DNA of 61,966 nucleotides from Tritrichomonas foetus (GCA_001839685.1 MLAK01000111.1:19153-81118); one strand, 5' to 3'. Counted from the first letter of the stretch, positions 1 through 10,689 are shown. Numbers and translations are program-made. The notes: generated by a model not told the origin, from the letters alone.

Positions 1-653
1 GTTCAAGTAACCTTGTAACATTAGTATTTCGAATAATTTCCTTATATCTACTACTCATAAATTTTAATCACTCCCTTTACCTATAAATTAAAAATGTACT
101 TTATTGTAAAATTTTGTATTTAATTTAGATTTATTTTTGATACCATTTATTATATCATATATTACATCCTTCATGATTTCATACCTTTTTGTCATTAATT
201 AACCCATAAACTAGAATCATTCATTTTCTCGTGTAACACATCAGTACATTTTAAAATTAATTTCCGTCCTTGTTTTTTTTCATTAGTTGATTATGCTTAA
301 ACCCACTTATTCCGTCCTTGTGTTTAGGCATAAATTTGAATAATTCCTGATTTTCTTTAGGTGTTGTATTTTTGATCAAATCAGCGTTCCCACGAACTCG
401 GTGTCGTACGGGGACTCATATATATATAAGCAACCCAAGCCTCAATCACGATACAATCTTTTTCTTGCGAAATAATTCAAAAATACAATAGGTTAGATTA
501 GTTCTCTTGATGATTATCTAGATAAAGCATTTTTTTATAAGAAAAAAATCTGGAACAAGACAATCATCTTTATCATTTTTCAAATAACATGTCATTTCGG
601 GAAAACTCGTTAGAAAAATTTTAAACGTTCTCCACCTATTTTTGTTTTGTTGA
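1..653. other. Upstream intergenic region
   Basis: No coding potential is seen. The stretch is AT-rich apart from a GC-richer island at about 380-420 that can fold as a hairpin (listed separately). A TATATATATAA run follows at about 419-429. The 238 bases between the hairpin and the ATG at 654 probably hold the promoter and 5' leader of the first gene. No clear initiator-like motif lies directly before that ATG. Confidence 0.5.
386..415. other. Strong GC-rich hairpin upstream of first gene
   Basis: GTTCCC (386-391) pairs with GGGGAC (410-415, one G-U pair) and ACGA (392-395) pairs with TCGT (404-407), leaving an 8-base loop and a 2-base bulge. This is the only GC-rich inverted repeat in the first 650 bases. 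It could be part of an unrecognised small RNA or a promoter palindrome; no known RNA family was recognised. Confidence 0.45.
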
Positions 654-3305
654 ATGGCGCCACCAAAGAAGAAACCTGTATCACGCGCCGTTAAACAAAA
701 GCCGACAAAAATGCAAAAAACTAAAGCCAACGATCAAATCGAAAAAGAACCAGAAATCGTCGATGAGCAGCCGCCACCGCCAAAACCAGATTCATGGCTT
801 GACCATTTGCCACCAGTTATCAAGCCCGATGAAGAACTTCACAAAAAGTTATCCGCCGAACGAAAAGAAGCAACAAGAAAAAAGCATATGAAGATATGCC
901 GAGAAGAGCTTGAATCTATTTTCAATTTTGCATTAAAAACAACAGAAATCGAAGACGAAAACAGAGCGAAAAGAATAACTCGTCTCAAAATCGATTTTTT
1001 ATCAGGCGAATTTATTCCAAAGCCGCCGCCAGAAGAGCATCAAAAAACTACCGTTTCCAATTCAATATCTTTCGTTTCCGGCCAGCAGAGCCCTCCAAGC
1101 CTCCAGGTTTTGCTGAAATCGAATGAATACACAGATTTTGAAGCAATGAAGCAGTTGTCACAAATATCATCTGGCGAGTCTGTCACATTCGATGGAAATC
1201 CAGTTTTAGATGACTTTCTGAAAAGGCTGTCTGAAGACATGAAGCCTTATACTGAGCCAGCTCCACTTCCTGAGCCAGTTGATTTCCCATTTATCTGTTG
1301 TGTTGTTGGCCCACCTTGCTCAGGAAAATCAACCATTTGCAACTTCATAAAAACTTATTTCAATGTTGTTTTTATTGAAAACACAGGAGATGTTGAAAAT
1401 TTCCCACAGAGGGTTTTAAGTGAATTACCTAATCTTCCTAAAGGCCGTGGTGTTTTGATTTGTAACTTTCCTTCAACAAAAGCACAATTGACAGCTCTTG
1501 AAAGAGCCTTACAAAGCTATTTGAAATCAAAACAAGATAATGCTCAACAGTTTTCTCAAATTCATCTTCTTTTTAGATGTATTATGTCTTATGAAGATGT
1601 AGAAAAACAAATAGCTGGAAGAATGTGTACCCCTGATAATAATTTGATATTCCATCAAACATTTAATCCGCCAAATGTTCTTCAAACTCAGCTTGAATTA
1701 GTTGAACAACCTCCTCCTCAAGATCTCCAACAAATTTATCATAAAGCTCTTCAAGCATCCTCTACATTTGAATCCATTACAAAGAAAGGCTCTTTATATG
1801 CTCAAATACCTCTTCTTGATCACATTGATCGTTTGGAATTGATGATTGAAAATAATATTAGACAATTATATGATCAATCATCAATGCCAGTTCCTTTTAC
1901 GTCTTTTGTAAATTATGTAGATAATGAAAAATTAAAGTATGCTAAAAAATGTAATGATGTTTTAAATATTTGGATAAATGATTGTACTCCTGTTTTCTCC
2001 AAAAATTTGGCTGATTTATATATGAAAACAATTACTGTTAAGAATCAAATTAATTATTTAGCTGAGCAAGCAAGAGAAAAGTTTTCATTAATGCTTGCAA
2101 GGCCTGATTCAAGACATGTCATGGCTGAAGAATTTCGGAAAAATCCAAATGATTATGGAAAATTCTTTAAAGAAATTTGGGATAAGTCAATTGAAATTAA
2201 AGAGAATCAAATTAAATGGACATCAGAAGTATTAAGAAAGAGCGGATTATCTTTATTAAAAGGATTTATGGGAAGATCAGAAGAAGTTATTTTTACATCT
2301 TTAATTCAACGTCTTTTTTTAGTTGATTGGTTTTTCAAAACTTTCAAAAATATGGAAGAAGCTGACATAAATTGTAAACCAGAAATTCCTGAATTTGATA
2401 ATCACAATTTATCACAACTGAGCGAACTCTTGAAGGTTAAAGATTTCATTGAAGTATTAAAGGAAAAAGAAATTTTAGAAGGCGAGCAAAGACAGAAAAA
2501 TACTAGCAAAAACACATTAAGCAATAATAAGTCAAACATTGAGCCACCAAAATTCCAGAAAAAATTAGCATTTTCAAAAATTAATAAAGTCCAAGAAAAA
2601 ATTACAATAGAACCAGAACCAGAACCTGAAAAACCACCTCAAGAACCAGTTCCACAATTTAAATTTGAATCTCTGCCACATGAAGTTTTATTTAAACAGT
2701 TTTTGGAATATTTGTTTAGCGAAATGACAAAGAAAAATTTGCGTGCTGACACAAAGTTGATTTTACAGATTTATACATTTTTAATTGAAGAAAAGAAACT
2801 CATTGATGAAAATGTTGATAAAAATATTGTTCAATTAAAATCAGAACTTGCCAAATGGGTTGATAAAAAATATTCAAAAGAAATGGAAATGTTTGCAAAG
2901 AAATTCCGTGCTTTTAAAGCAGGTGTTTTGAATAATGTGTGCTTATTTGAATTTGATTTATCTTTTGCAAATGAAATTGATAATATTAAAGAAATAATAA
3001 GTAGATTAGCTCCAAAACTTCCTTCAATTGAAAATCAAATCTCTTTACCCATGGGAAAAGTTGCAGATTTAATTAAAGCTATTATTTCTAAAAATAAGCA
3101 TACATTCAATTTGAGTGAACTACTTGAGTGTGGTAAAGAAGCAGATTTCACAGATGATGAAATAGATTTACTAGAAATAATGGCAAGGATGACTGCATTA
3201 ACCGATTTTATTGATGTTAAAGAATTTGCAATGTCACTAATTCCAGATTCATCTGTTAGTGTTGATTTTAAAGACATGATAGAGTCTTCGGAAATATTTA
3301 CATAA
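654..3305 (+). CDS. Adenylate-kinase-like axonemal protein (SPEF2/CPC1-type)
   Basis: The 883-residue protein has a Lys/Pro-rich N-terminus and a P-loop GPPCSGKST at residues 219-227. Two further segments match the adenylate kinase fold: GRGVLICNFPSTKAQ, corresponding to the 'ldGFPRT..Q' strand, and GRMCTPDNNLIFHQTFNPP, corresponding to the 'GR....YH..FNPP' lid. The C-terminal half is Glu/Lys-rich and helical with a proline-rich linker at about 655-675. Sperm flagellar protein 2 (CPC1 in Chlamydomonas) carries such a domain in the central-pair apparatus. This protein is about half the usual SPEF2 length and shows no N-terminal calponin-homology domain, so it may be a lineage-specific short form or another axonemal adenylate-kinase-like protein. 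The adenylate kinase assignment is firm; the SPEF2 assignment is inference. The stop overlaps TAAA. Confidence 0.6.
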   Translation: MAPPKKKPVSRAVKQKPTKMQKTKANDQIEKEPEIVDEQPPPPKPDSWLDHLPPVIKPDEELHKKLSAERKEATRKKHMKICREELESIFNFALKTTEIEDENRAKRITRLKIDFLSGEFIPKPPPEEHQKTTVSNSISFVSGQQSPPSLQVLLKSNEYTDFEAMKQLSQISSGESVTFDGNPVLDDFLKRLSEDMKPYTEPAPLPEPVDFPFICCVVGPPCSGKSTICNFIKTYFNVVFIENTGDVENFPQRVLSELPNLPKGRGVLICNFPSTKAQLTALERALQSYLKSKQDNAQQFSQIHLLFRCIMSYEDVEKQIAGRMCTPDNNLIFHQTFNPPNVLQTQLELVEQPPPQDLQQIYHKALQASSTFESITKKGSLYAQIPLLDHIDRLELMIENNIRQLYDQSSMPVPFTSFVNYVDNEKLKYAKKCNDVLNIWINDCTPVFSKNLADLYMKTITVKNQINYLAEQAREKFSLMLARPDSRHVMAEEFRKNPNDYGKFFKEIWDKSIEIKENQIKWTSEVLRKSGLSLLKGFMGRSEEVIFTSLIQRLFLVDWFFKTFKNMEEADINCKPEIPEFDNHNLSQLSELLKVKDFIEVLKEKEILEGEQRQKNTSKNTLSNNKSNIEPPKFQKKLAFSKINKVQEKITIEPEPEPEKPPQEPVPQFKFESLPHEVLFKQFLEYLFSEMTKKNLRADTKLILQIYTFLIEEKKLIDENVDKNIVQLKSELAKWVDKKYSKEMEMFAKKFRAFKAGVLNNVCLFEFDLSFANEIDNIKEIISRLAPKLPSIENQISLPMGKVADLIKAIISKNKHTFNLSELLECGKEADFTDDEIDLLEIMARMTALTDFIDVKEFAMSLIPDSSVSVDFKDMIESSEIFT

Positions 3306-3432
3306 AATAAAACTATATTAATAGCGCAAAATATTGGATATATTTTAATTTTGATTAATGACCAAATAACGACTGAATTAAATTGAATAGAAATCTGTTG
3401 TTAGTATAACAAAAAGTTATTTAGATTCAAAT

Positions 3433-5067
3433 ATGGAAACGATTAAATTCAATTCAATTTCTCTATTCAAAATGAGCCAAAAAATCACCAAAGAAAAGAG
3501 TGGCTCATTAATTATAACCAATTTAAACTATCGGACGACATTTGATGATCTTTTTGCGCATTTTTCTCAAGCAGGAATTCTCAAAAAGCTTGATTTGATA
3601 TATAATCAAAATAATCAATCATCTGGAAAAGCAATTGTGAAATATCTCAATATTGATAATGCAATTGAGTATTTAAATTCCCATGATAAAGTTATCGATG
3701 GAAACACGTTTAATTTTATTAAATCTAATAAAAATGATTTAGATGAAATTTTAGATACAGAAAATCTTCACATTGGTGCCAATACAAAAATCATTGATTT
3801 GCCTAATAGAAATTTCATTGGACTGACCAAATATGAGCGCGCCAAAAAAATTTTCAGATACACTTTATTGAAGCTCGATCCAGAATTTAAAAATGTTTTG
3901 AAAAGACGCAAACAAAAAGCTAAAGCAATACTGAAACTATCTTCTGAAAATACAAACAACACATCTCACATTTCAACAAATGATGATGTTAATAATAATA
4001 ATCTTACTTCACAAACTAATCAACAAAATGAGCAGCTTTATTCTCATAACATTTATCAAAATCAGTACCAAAATCCCCAAAATCCCCAACAACCAAATTA
4101 TCAACAACAAACTTATTCACATCATGATTTAACAAGATCACAAAGTGCACCTATTGATCATAGTCAAAGAAACATCGCATATATGTACAATTATAATATT
4201 CCTCAACCACCACCAATACAACAGCAACAATCACAACCACAACCACCACAACAACAACACCTAATACCACCACCACCACCACCAATACAACCACAACAAC
4301 AACTAATACCACCACCACCACCAATACTACCGCCGCCACCAATACAACAACAGCAGCGACATCCACATCAATATAATACTGATTACAATATGAACAATGC
4401 ATTCAGTAATGAAAATCGTGATTTAAGTCGAAATTCCACATCAACAACAATTCCATCGAATAACAATCCAGTTAATCCTTCAAATCCTCCAGTAATGCCA
4501 CAGAGGCAGTCAAGCGAGCCGATGCATAGACGAACATACCGCGATGGAAATTCAAATAGAGAAGGATACTACAATAGAGACAAATACTATAATCGAGATG
4601 GATATTACGATAAAGATGTTTACTATAATCGAGACGGATATTATGATCGAGATCGAGAACGAGATAAAGACAGAGACAGAGATCGTGAAAGGGAAAGGTA
4701 CGGAAGATCTGATTCCCGGTCGAATTGGGCACGTGAATGGGAACGAATGACTCCTCTCGATCGTGAACGATATTATGCACATTATCAACGACAACAACCA
4801 CCAATTCTACCAGCACCATTACCATTCCAGCAACATCAGCAATGTATGAATAATTTTCCACATGTCAGCCATATTGATCCTCCTCCTCTCTCATCACTTC
4901 CTCCCCCATCAGCCGATTATCCAGATCAGATTCGCCACTCCAAATCCTTCCAGGAACGTGACCAATGGCGCCGTGATAGAGACAGAGACCGAAACAGGGA
5001 CAGAGACCGCGATAAGGACAGTGATCGTTCGAGAAGAGATCATGATTATTATAGGAGATATAAATAA
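3433..5067 (+). CDS. RRM RNA-binding protein with PQ-rich and RD/RE-rich tails
   Basis: The 544-residue protein has one N-terminal RNA recognition motif at about residues 26-98, with RNP2-like LIITNL and RNP1-like SGKAIVKYL. A basic helix with KNVLKRRKQKAKA follows. Residues about 190-310 are Q/N/P-rich with long polyproline-glutamine runs. Residues about 370-425 repeat YYNRDGYY-like units and then alternate Arg with Asp/Glu; a second RD-rich block with Ser ends the protein. RD/RE/RS alternation after an RRM is typical of splicing or mRNA-processing factors (U1-70K, SR-related proteins), so a nuclear role in mRNA maturation is likely. A second in-frame ATG at 3472 (residue 14) lies nearer the RRM and could be the real start. 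Confidence 0.75.
   Translation: METIKFNSISLFKMSQKITKEKSGSLIITNLNYRTTFDDLFAHFSQAGILKKLDLIYNQNNQSSGKAIVKYLNIDNAIEYLNSHDKVIDGNTFNFIKSNKNDLDEILDTENLHIGANTKIIDLPNRNFIGLTKYERAKKIFRYTLLKLDPEFKNVLKRRKQKAKAILKLSSENTNNTSHISTNDDVNNNNLTSQTNQQNEQLYSHNIYQNQYQNPQNPQQPNYQQQTYSHHDLTRSQSAPIDHSQRNIAYMYNYNIPQPPPIQQQQSQPQPPQQQHLIPPPPPPIQPQQQLIPPPPPILPPPPIQQQQRHPHQYNTDYNMNNAFSNENRDLSRNSTSTTIPSNNNPVNPSNPPVMPQRQSSEPMHRRTYRDGNSNREGYYNRDKYYNRDGYYDKDVYYNRDGYYDRDRERDKDRDRDRERERYGRSDSRSNWAREWERMTPLDRERYYAHYQRQQPPILPAPLPFQQHQQCMNNFPHVSHIDPPPLSSLPPPSADYPDQIRHSKSFQERDQWRRDRDRDRNRDRDRDKDSDRSRRDHDYYRRYK
4203..4365 (+). repeat. CAA/CCA microsatellite inside RRM gene
   Basis: Interrupted CAA and CCA triplets encode the proline-glutamine tract of the RRM protein. 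Frame is kept throughout, so the repeat expands or shrinks by whole codons. Confidence 0.8.
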
Positions 5068-5319
5068 TGAATACTGTTTTCCAATTATAGTATAATAAAC
5101 CTGTTTTTCATCGATTTATTATCAGTTTTACATTTCGTTCATATGATAATTTTCCCTGTTCTACTAATTGTTGTAATCAAGACAATAACTGAAAATCTTT
5201 TAATTCCAATCAAGCTATCAAGTGATTTTCATAAAATAATATTCATTAAATCATTCATTAAGCTTATGAACATTATTAGTGTTCTATTACTGAATAAAAA
5301 ATAATAATTTTATCTTTAT

Positions 5320-6471
5320 TTATTCAATAATGACAGTGTCTTCAAATCTCACTCCGAGTCCTTTGAGTTCCGCTGGACAGTCTGAATCCTTTGCAAAGTA
5401 TAGCCCAGGTTCAACTGTGAAGCAACATCCTTTCTTAATTTTGAAATTTCGATCAACTGTTCTGGAATCATGCACATCAAGACCAATCCAGTGCGACACA
5501 TGATGTGGGAAGTATTCAGAAATTGTATTTTTATCTACAGATTTGACACCAAGCTCTTTCAAACCTGCCACAAGGATATCTTTTGCTTTTTCATTAATTT
5601 CATTTAATGTATGTAATTTTCCCGACTTGGCAGAAGCAACTAGGTCATTTTTACATTTCTCAACAATTTTCAAAGCTGCTAGCTTTGCGCTCGATACGCG
5701 ACCGACCGGAATGGTGCGCGTGAAGTCAGATGCATATCCATCATATTCGCAACCAGCGTCAAGTAACAAACAATCGCCTTCTTTAATCTGACAGCTATTT
5801 TCAATGTAATGAAGGCAAAGCGCGTTTTCACCAGCTTGACATTCAGCTGGATAAGCAAGACCAGTTGCGCCAAGATTAATACATTCATTTTCAAAGCGTG
5901 CGGCAACTTGTCTTTCAATTATTCCTGGTTTGACACCCGCCAAAACTTTATTCAATGCTTTCTTGGTGATTTCAGAGGCGCGCTTCATGAGCTTGATCTC
6001 TTTGGCGGATTTCACAACTTTCAGCTGGTCAAGATAGGGGGCAAGAAGACGAAATGAATGAGATGATGACTGGTGAGGTGGCAAGGATGCAAAAATATTT
6101 TTCTGTGATGAATTCGAACAATGCTGGCTGATCCAATGCGGGAATTCTGAAAGAGGACGAACTGAGTCAACTCCTGAAATTTTTTGGCCTTCTTCGAAAG
6201 TCGTTCGAAAGCCTTCCATTAATTCGGCTTCAGGATCTGGCTGTGGTAAAAAGAGCGCGGAGTGAAGCGATCCGTTCAAAGTGTACATGGCAAGAGCGCC
6301 ACTAGGTCGTGTGTTTCCTGTAAGATAAAGAAAATCGGAAAATTGATTAAAATTATACGGAATTGATAGGCTTCGATGAAGGAGATCTCGGGCGTGAACA
6401 ATTACGATTGAATCCTTTGGGAGTAATGAATAAAGGGATGTTCGTCGCTGAATGTAATCTTTTGCAATCAT
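5320..6471 (-). CDS. Xaa-Pro aminopeptidase (aminopeptidase P, M24B)
   Basis: The 383-residue protein removes an N-terminal residue that precedes proline, using two metal ions. The N-terminal third matches the AMP_N domain (phrases such as NFNQFSDFLYLTGNTRPSGA). The pita-bread domain keeps all expected metal ligands: Asp238 and Asp249 in DAGCEYDGYASDF, His327 in HHVSHWIGLDVHD, Glu in FTVEPGLYF (about 360) and Glu in VRFEDTVIIE close to the C-terminus. It is shorter than bacterial PepP or human XPNPEP3 (about 440-507 residues) because the N-terminus is compact; no targeting peptide is evident, so it is probably cytosolic. The frame ends directly after the last metal ligand. A TAAA follows the stop. 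Confidence 0.93.
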   Translation of the reverse strand: MIAKDYIQRRTSLYSLLPKDSIVIVHARDLLHRSLSIPYNFNQFSDFLYLTGNTRPSGALAMYTLNGSLHSALFLPQPDPEAELMEGFRTTFEEGQKISGVDSVRPLSEFPHWISQHCSNSSQKNIFASLPPHQSSSHSFRLLAPYLDQLKVVKSAKEIKLMKRASEITKKALNKVLAGVKPGIIERQVAARFENECINLGATGLAYPAECQAGENALCLHYIENSCQIKEGDCLLLDAGCEYDGYASDFTRTIPVGRVSSAKLAALKIVEKCKNDLVASAKSGKLHTLNEINEKAKDILVAGLKELGVKSVDKNTISEYFPHHVSHWIGLDVHDSRTVDRNFKIKKGCCFTVEPGLYFAKDSDCPAELKGLGVRFEDTVIIE

Positions 6472-6725
6472 CGATGATTTATCGATTAACGGCTAATATA
6501 TGGTCAATATTTTTCATAGGTTTATAGTATTATAAACTACTCAATGATTATAATAACATCAAGAGATCGGATCTTATTTTTATATAAGATTTGGTCTTAC
6601 CAAAAATTGGATCATCGTTGATTGTCCAAATATATCATATTATCATTCATGGTGAAATTTTTATAAATCATGATAAAAGAAATATGAAGTGATAAAAATA
6701 TTTTTATTAATAAAACAATTTATAT

Positions 6726-9326
6726 TTAAAAAACAAATTCTTCATGTTTGTGTTGTTGGTGATTATCAAAAGAATCATTTGAATAGTATTCTGTAGATAA
6801 TCTTTCCTTTTTATGTTGGGAATTATGAATTCCATCAATATTTTTAGGATGACTTTGATTCACTCTGAAACTTATTTTACTTCCATAATCATTACTACTA
6901 TTGTCACTTTTTGATGCAAAACTAGAACTAGAATAGTCAGTGGAAAATGTTATTTCGGGTTGATCATTCATACCACGCCTTCTAATCCAGAGATTAATCA
7001 CCATTATAAATTCGCCAACCATGAAGAGATGAGCAGCAATTGAACTAAGAAGGCAGAAAAATGTGAATTCATATAGCATTGATGTCCGTGCCATATTTAT
7101 CAAACCTATTAATGGCCTTGCTGTTGTTGAATCAAGTATTGAATATAAATTAGTTGTTATTATTTGAATGGAATTTCCTGTTTCACCAAAGAGAATTTTT
7201 ATTGATGCATCAAATGTATTAATAAGCGATGCTAAACCTAATAAAACACCATTATTAATGATCATCAATGCATCATCATATATTGGGAATAATCGAGAAT
7301 AGCCTGCTTCAGTTAAATTAACAGCTTCAATGATAGTATTTAATTCATTTTCTGTTGCAGTGCAATTACTAAAATTTGTTCCTTTAGTCTGATTCATAAG
7401 TTGTCGGAGCTTTTCAATGTTGTTTCGTGCTTCAGAAATTTTTTCTGTAAAATTGAAATCACTACCCATTATTTGATCCAGTGATTTTGGAATATTTTGG
7501 TTTATTTGTGTTTGCATTGAAGTTACCATATCACTAAAAATAGTTAAATTTGCGGAATTTGCTAAATTAGTAAAAGTCATATTCATGAAAGAACCAAGTT
7601 GTGGAATTGGAAGCCATTTCTTCAAATTTGCAGCTTTTAGAAGTGAATCATCCAAATTCGCTTCTAAAAAATGTTTCATAAAGTAAATTTTTTCATTAAA
7701 TCTAACAGGATCAAAATGGATAACATCAATAACACCATGTGTTACATTAGTTAAATTAATATCAGGTATTTGAATCGTTCTATCAACAAACGTTTTATCA
7801 ACTAATGCGTTAAGTGCATAATCACCTGAATCAATCAAATTATGCATCAGTAAAACAGCAGCAACAAGGAAAATAGAAGTAATTGTACCACAAATCAATC
7901 CAAATAAATTACAGAAGCATGGTCCAACACATGCACAACAACTGGAAATACACCGCGAACAACAGCAATGCGTGAAGAATGCAAAAGCAAATAAAACTGT
8001 CAATAATACCATAATAACTCCTGGAATAATAACCATTATTTTGACAAAAATATCTGTGTTGAAAGTAAATTCGTCAGAAATGTTAATCTTTTTTATATCC
8101 ATAAGATTATTTCCAACTTTTAGTAGTTTACTTTTCAAATTCATGATTTCTTGGAAGTTAATCTTGTTTTCTGGATTATTCAAATATGGTGAAATGCTAT
8201 TAAGGAATTCGATAAAGACAAATAAGGCTTCTTCTGGAAAATTAGTTAGATCATTCAAAGTATTAATAGATTTTTTAATTTCTGTTAAATAAACAGAAAA
8301 TTGTTTTGCTTTATCTAATTGATCAGGTGAAATAATCTGATCTATTTTAAATGAGTCATTACAAATTGATTCTTCTTTTACTCTTTTATTTATTTCCGAT
8401 ATTGTGTTGATAGTTGAATTGATATTAGGTAAAATATCTTTGAGGTAACCGGAATATATCTTGTATTCTAAAATATCAACTGCATCGGTCGCATTATTGA
8501 AAACACTACTACTAGCTTCGTCAATATCTAATTTAACACTCAATATTTTGCTGATTAAATTATTTAAAGGCATACCTAATCCTTTTTTAATAGGTCCATA
8601 CATATCATTTATTGTATTGTTCAATGAAACAAAAACTTCATTTGTGATGGGATTGAAATCGTTAACAGCAAAATTCCAACAATTATATATGCCAAAAATC
8701 GAGGCTATCTGAGCAATACTACCAATGATCATTAAAAGAAAAGCAATTCCAAAAAATATAATGGATATCCAATTTGGATTATTTCTGGTTTTTCCGTTAC
8801 AACAGCAGCAACATCCAAGACAAAATATAGTTAAAAAGATTAAGCATACAATAAAAATAGCTATAATCAATGTTGAAACCCCAACAATAGTAAAAAATTG
8901 TCCTAGAATTTGGTCAAGTTGTGCATCTGTTAAACCTAAAGTGCTTGAATTTATTCCAACAAGCTCAACATTTTTATATGTTTCATTAACAAGTTTTTGA
9001 ACAACATCAGCTTTTGAGTTGTTACTTTTGAAAAATGTTTGATATTGAAAGATTTTAGATTTAACATTTTTTGGAAAATAATCTGGAATTTTTTCCAACT
9101 CTTTTGATATATTTATGTTGACATATTTATCTAAAAAATAGTCAATAATTGGATTCAAATTTGGATCACCAGGATAAAAAGTAATCTGAGGAATAATTTT
9201 TGAATTCTCCCAAAGCTGGCGTTGATATGAGAGGATATCTGCCCATCCAAATTTACTACCAAATATATTTTTGGTTTCAGGAATTTTGCTTTGGACAAGC
9301 CACATCATCAACAAGAGGATCAACAT
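6726..9326 (-). CDS. Prominin-like pentaspan membrane protein
   Basis: The 866-residue protein starts with a signal peptide (residues 1-13) and has five further hydrophobic segments at about 138-168, 181-210, 425-452, 470-493 and 749-783. This gives two large loops of about 215 and 255 residues on the same side as the N-terminus, with a short C-terminal tail of about 80 residues on the other. Cysteine clusters follow the first segment (CLGCCCCC) and the third (HCCCSRCISSCCACVGPCFC). Five membrane spans, two large glycosylatable loops (many N-x-S/T sites), juxtamembrane cysteine clusters and a length near 865 residues all match prominin (CD133), a cholesterol-binding organiser of membrane protrusions. 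Sequence identity was not measured, so prominin rests mainly on architecture. Confidence 0.65.
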   Translation of the reverse strand: MLILLLMMWLVQSKIPETKNIFGSKFGWADILSYQRQLWENSKIIPQITFYPGDPNLNPIIDYFLDKYVNINISKELEKIPDYFPKNVKSKIFQYQTFFKSNNSKADVVQKLVNETYKNVELVGINSSTLGLTDAQLDQILGQFFTIVGVSTLIIAIFIVCLIFLTIFCLGCCCCCNGKTRNNPNWISIIFFGIAFLLMIIGSIAQIASIFGIYNCWNFAVNDFNPITNEVFVSLNNTINDMYGPIKKGLGMPLNNLISKILSVKLDIDEASSSVFNNATDAVDILEYKIYSGYLKDILPNINSTINTISEINKRVKEESICNDSFKIDQIISPDQLDKAKQFSVYLTEIKKSINTLNDLTNFPEEALFVFIEFLNSISPYLNNPENKINFQEIMNLKSKLLKVGNNLMDIKKINISDEFTFNTDIFVKIMVIIPGVIMVLLTVLFAFAFFTHCCCSRCISSCCACVGPCFCNLFGLICGTITSIFLVAAVLLMHNLIDSGDYALNALVDKTFVDRTIQIPDINLTNVTHGVIDVIHFDPVRFNEKIYFMKHFLEANLDDSLLKAANLKKWLPIPQLGSFMNMTFTNLANSANLTIFSDMVTSMQTQINQNIPKSLDQIMGSDFNFTEKISEARNNIEKLRQLMNQTKGTNFSNCTATENELNTIIEAVNLTEAGYSRLFPIYDDALMIINNGVLLGLASLINTFDASIKILFGETGNSIQIITTNLYSILDSTTARPLIGLINMARTSMLYEFTFFCLLSSIAAHLFMVGEFIMVINLWIRRRGMNDQPEITFSTDYSSSSFASKSDNSSNDYGSKISFRVNQSHPKNIDGIHNSQHKKERLSTEYYSNDSFDNHQQHKHEEFVF

Positions 9327-10040
9327 TTAAGTTTTTGAAGTTGATAATTTTCAATTGTGAAGTCTTTTCGTGAAGTTTTTGAATAAAATATTCAGAGCTA
9401 CATAATTAATTCGAATGATTATCAATTAACTTTTTATATTTACATATTTTGAAAGTGTAATTCTCAAATATTTGAATACACTTAATTATTTCTGAAATCG
9501 AAGATCATATTCAGATACGGTGATATAAATTTTCGTTGTTGTTTGTTCAATATATCGATATTTAATACTTTCTTCCAAGTTTTACATATGATTTATTTGT
9601 AAAATCAATAATCATTATTTTCAATCAGATTGGATCAATTTTTTGAATTGTAATCTGGTTAATTCATTCAAAATTGTGTTCAAGATTCTTTTATGATGTG
9701 AGATTATACAGCAAAACAGCGTAAATGAGGAAAAATTTAAGGCAAATTATTCATATATGTACAAAATAAAGATATTTGTATTGGATGGGAGAAAATCTTT
9801 TCCAGTGAATTCCATAAAAAAAAATTTTGACCGAAAAATACAGACCTCTCAAAGAAACGATTATATATATCATCTAAATAACTTAATTAATAGTAATCTT
9901 CTATAATTAAAGCATTTTGAGTTAAGTAGCAACAATGTACCAATTTGATGATTAATTTGTAGTTATACATCATTGTTATTACCAAGGTTTAAAAAACTTA
10001 CAACCAAAATTTTAGCGTTTCACTTATTAGTAACCAACTT

Positions 10041-10088
10041 TTTTATACCTGCATACTATCCTTACCAAAAGCTTTAAATAAGCTTATA
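10041..10088 (+). repeat. Copy 1 of a short dispersed repeat
   Basis: This segment aligns with 22992-23043 over about 48-52 bases with few mismatches: both read TTTTATAC, then CTGCAT, then TATCCTTAC, AAA.CTTTAAAT and a final GTATA/CTTATA. The homology fades on both sides. It may be the remains of an old repeat or of a duplicated gene fragment. Confidence 0.4.
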
Positions 10089-10689
10089 CTTACAACTATT
10101 TCTTGTTTTTCATGATTGCAAAAACAACGATTGAAAATCGATTTTCAAAGTGATTTTGAACTTAATAATTCAGAATCATGAAAGCACTGATCCTAATAAA
10201 GTTCACATCACATTTTTTTCCTCACTCATATAAATTAAAACACTCAAATAGTGAGCAATATTACAAGCCCTTACAACTAGTCTTCCCAAGTTTTGGTAGG
10301 CTTTTTGTCGAAACAGATGTTTTTAGCTATAATTACGACAAATATGGAAAAAAAAATTTTTTTTATAAAAAAGTTATTTATATGAAAAGTGGATTCTCTC
10401 AAAACAGATAAAAATATTGAATTTGTGCTAAAACTCATAATTACCAATCCAAGATAAAATGATTTAATTGAAGCTGTATTATCAAATAATATATATTTTC
10501 TGTGGACTTGATGTTGATTTCATCTTATTTGAGAATCTTTCACATTATTTAATGATCATATTTTAGTTTAAACGGTTTTTATATATCAATAATTGAAGAT
10601 ATGAATATACATTCCTTTGTCAGATCAACAACTTTTATTTTCCTTTAACGCACTCCAAGAAAAGCTCTTTTATCGCGATAGTGATCGTA

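Noticed and set aside
4151..4402. Minus-strand open frame of 83 codons rich in Val
   Set aside because: It is the antisense shadow of the CAA/CCA repeat in the RRM gene; poly-Val only reflects the triplet repeat.
10178..10411. 77-codon plus-strand frame in the gene-free region
   Set aside because: Lys/Phe/Tyr-rich composition typical of random AT-rich translation, no family signature and no initiator motif.
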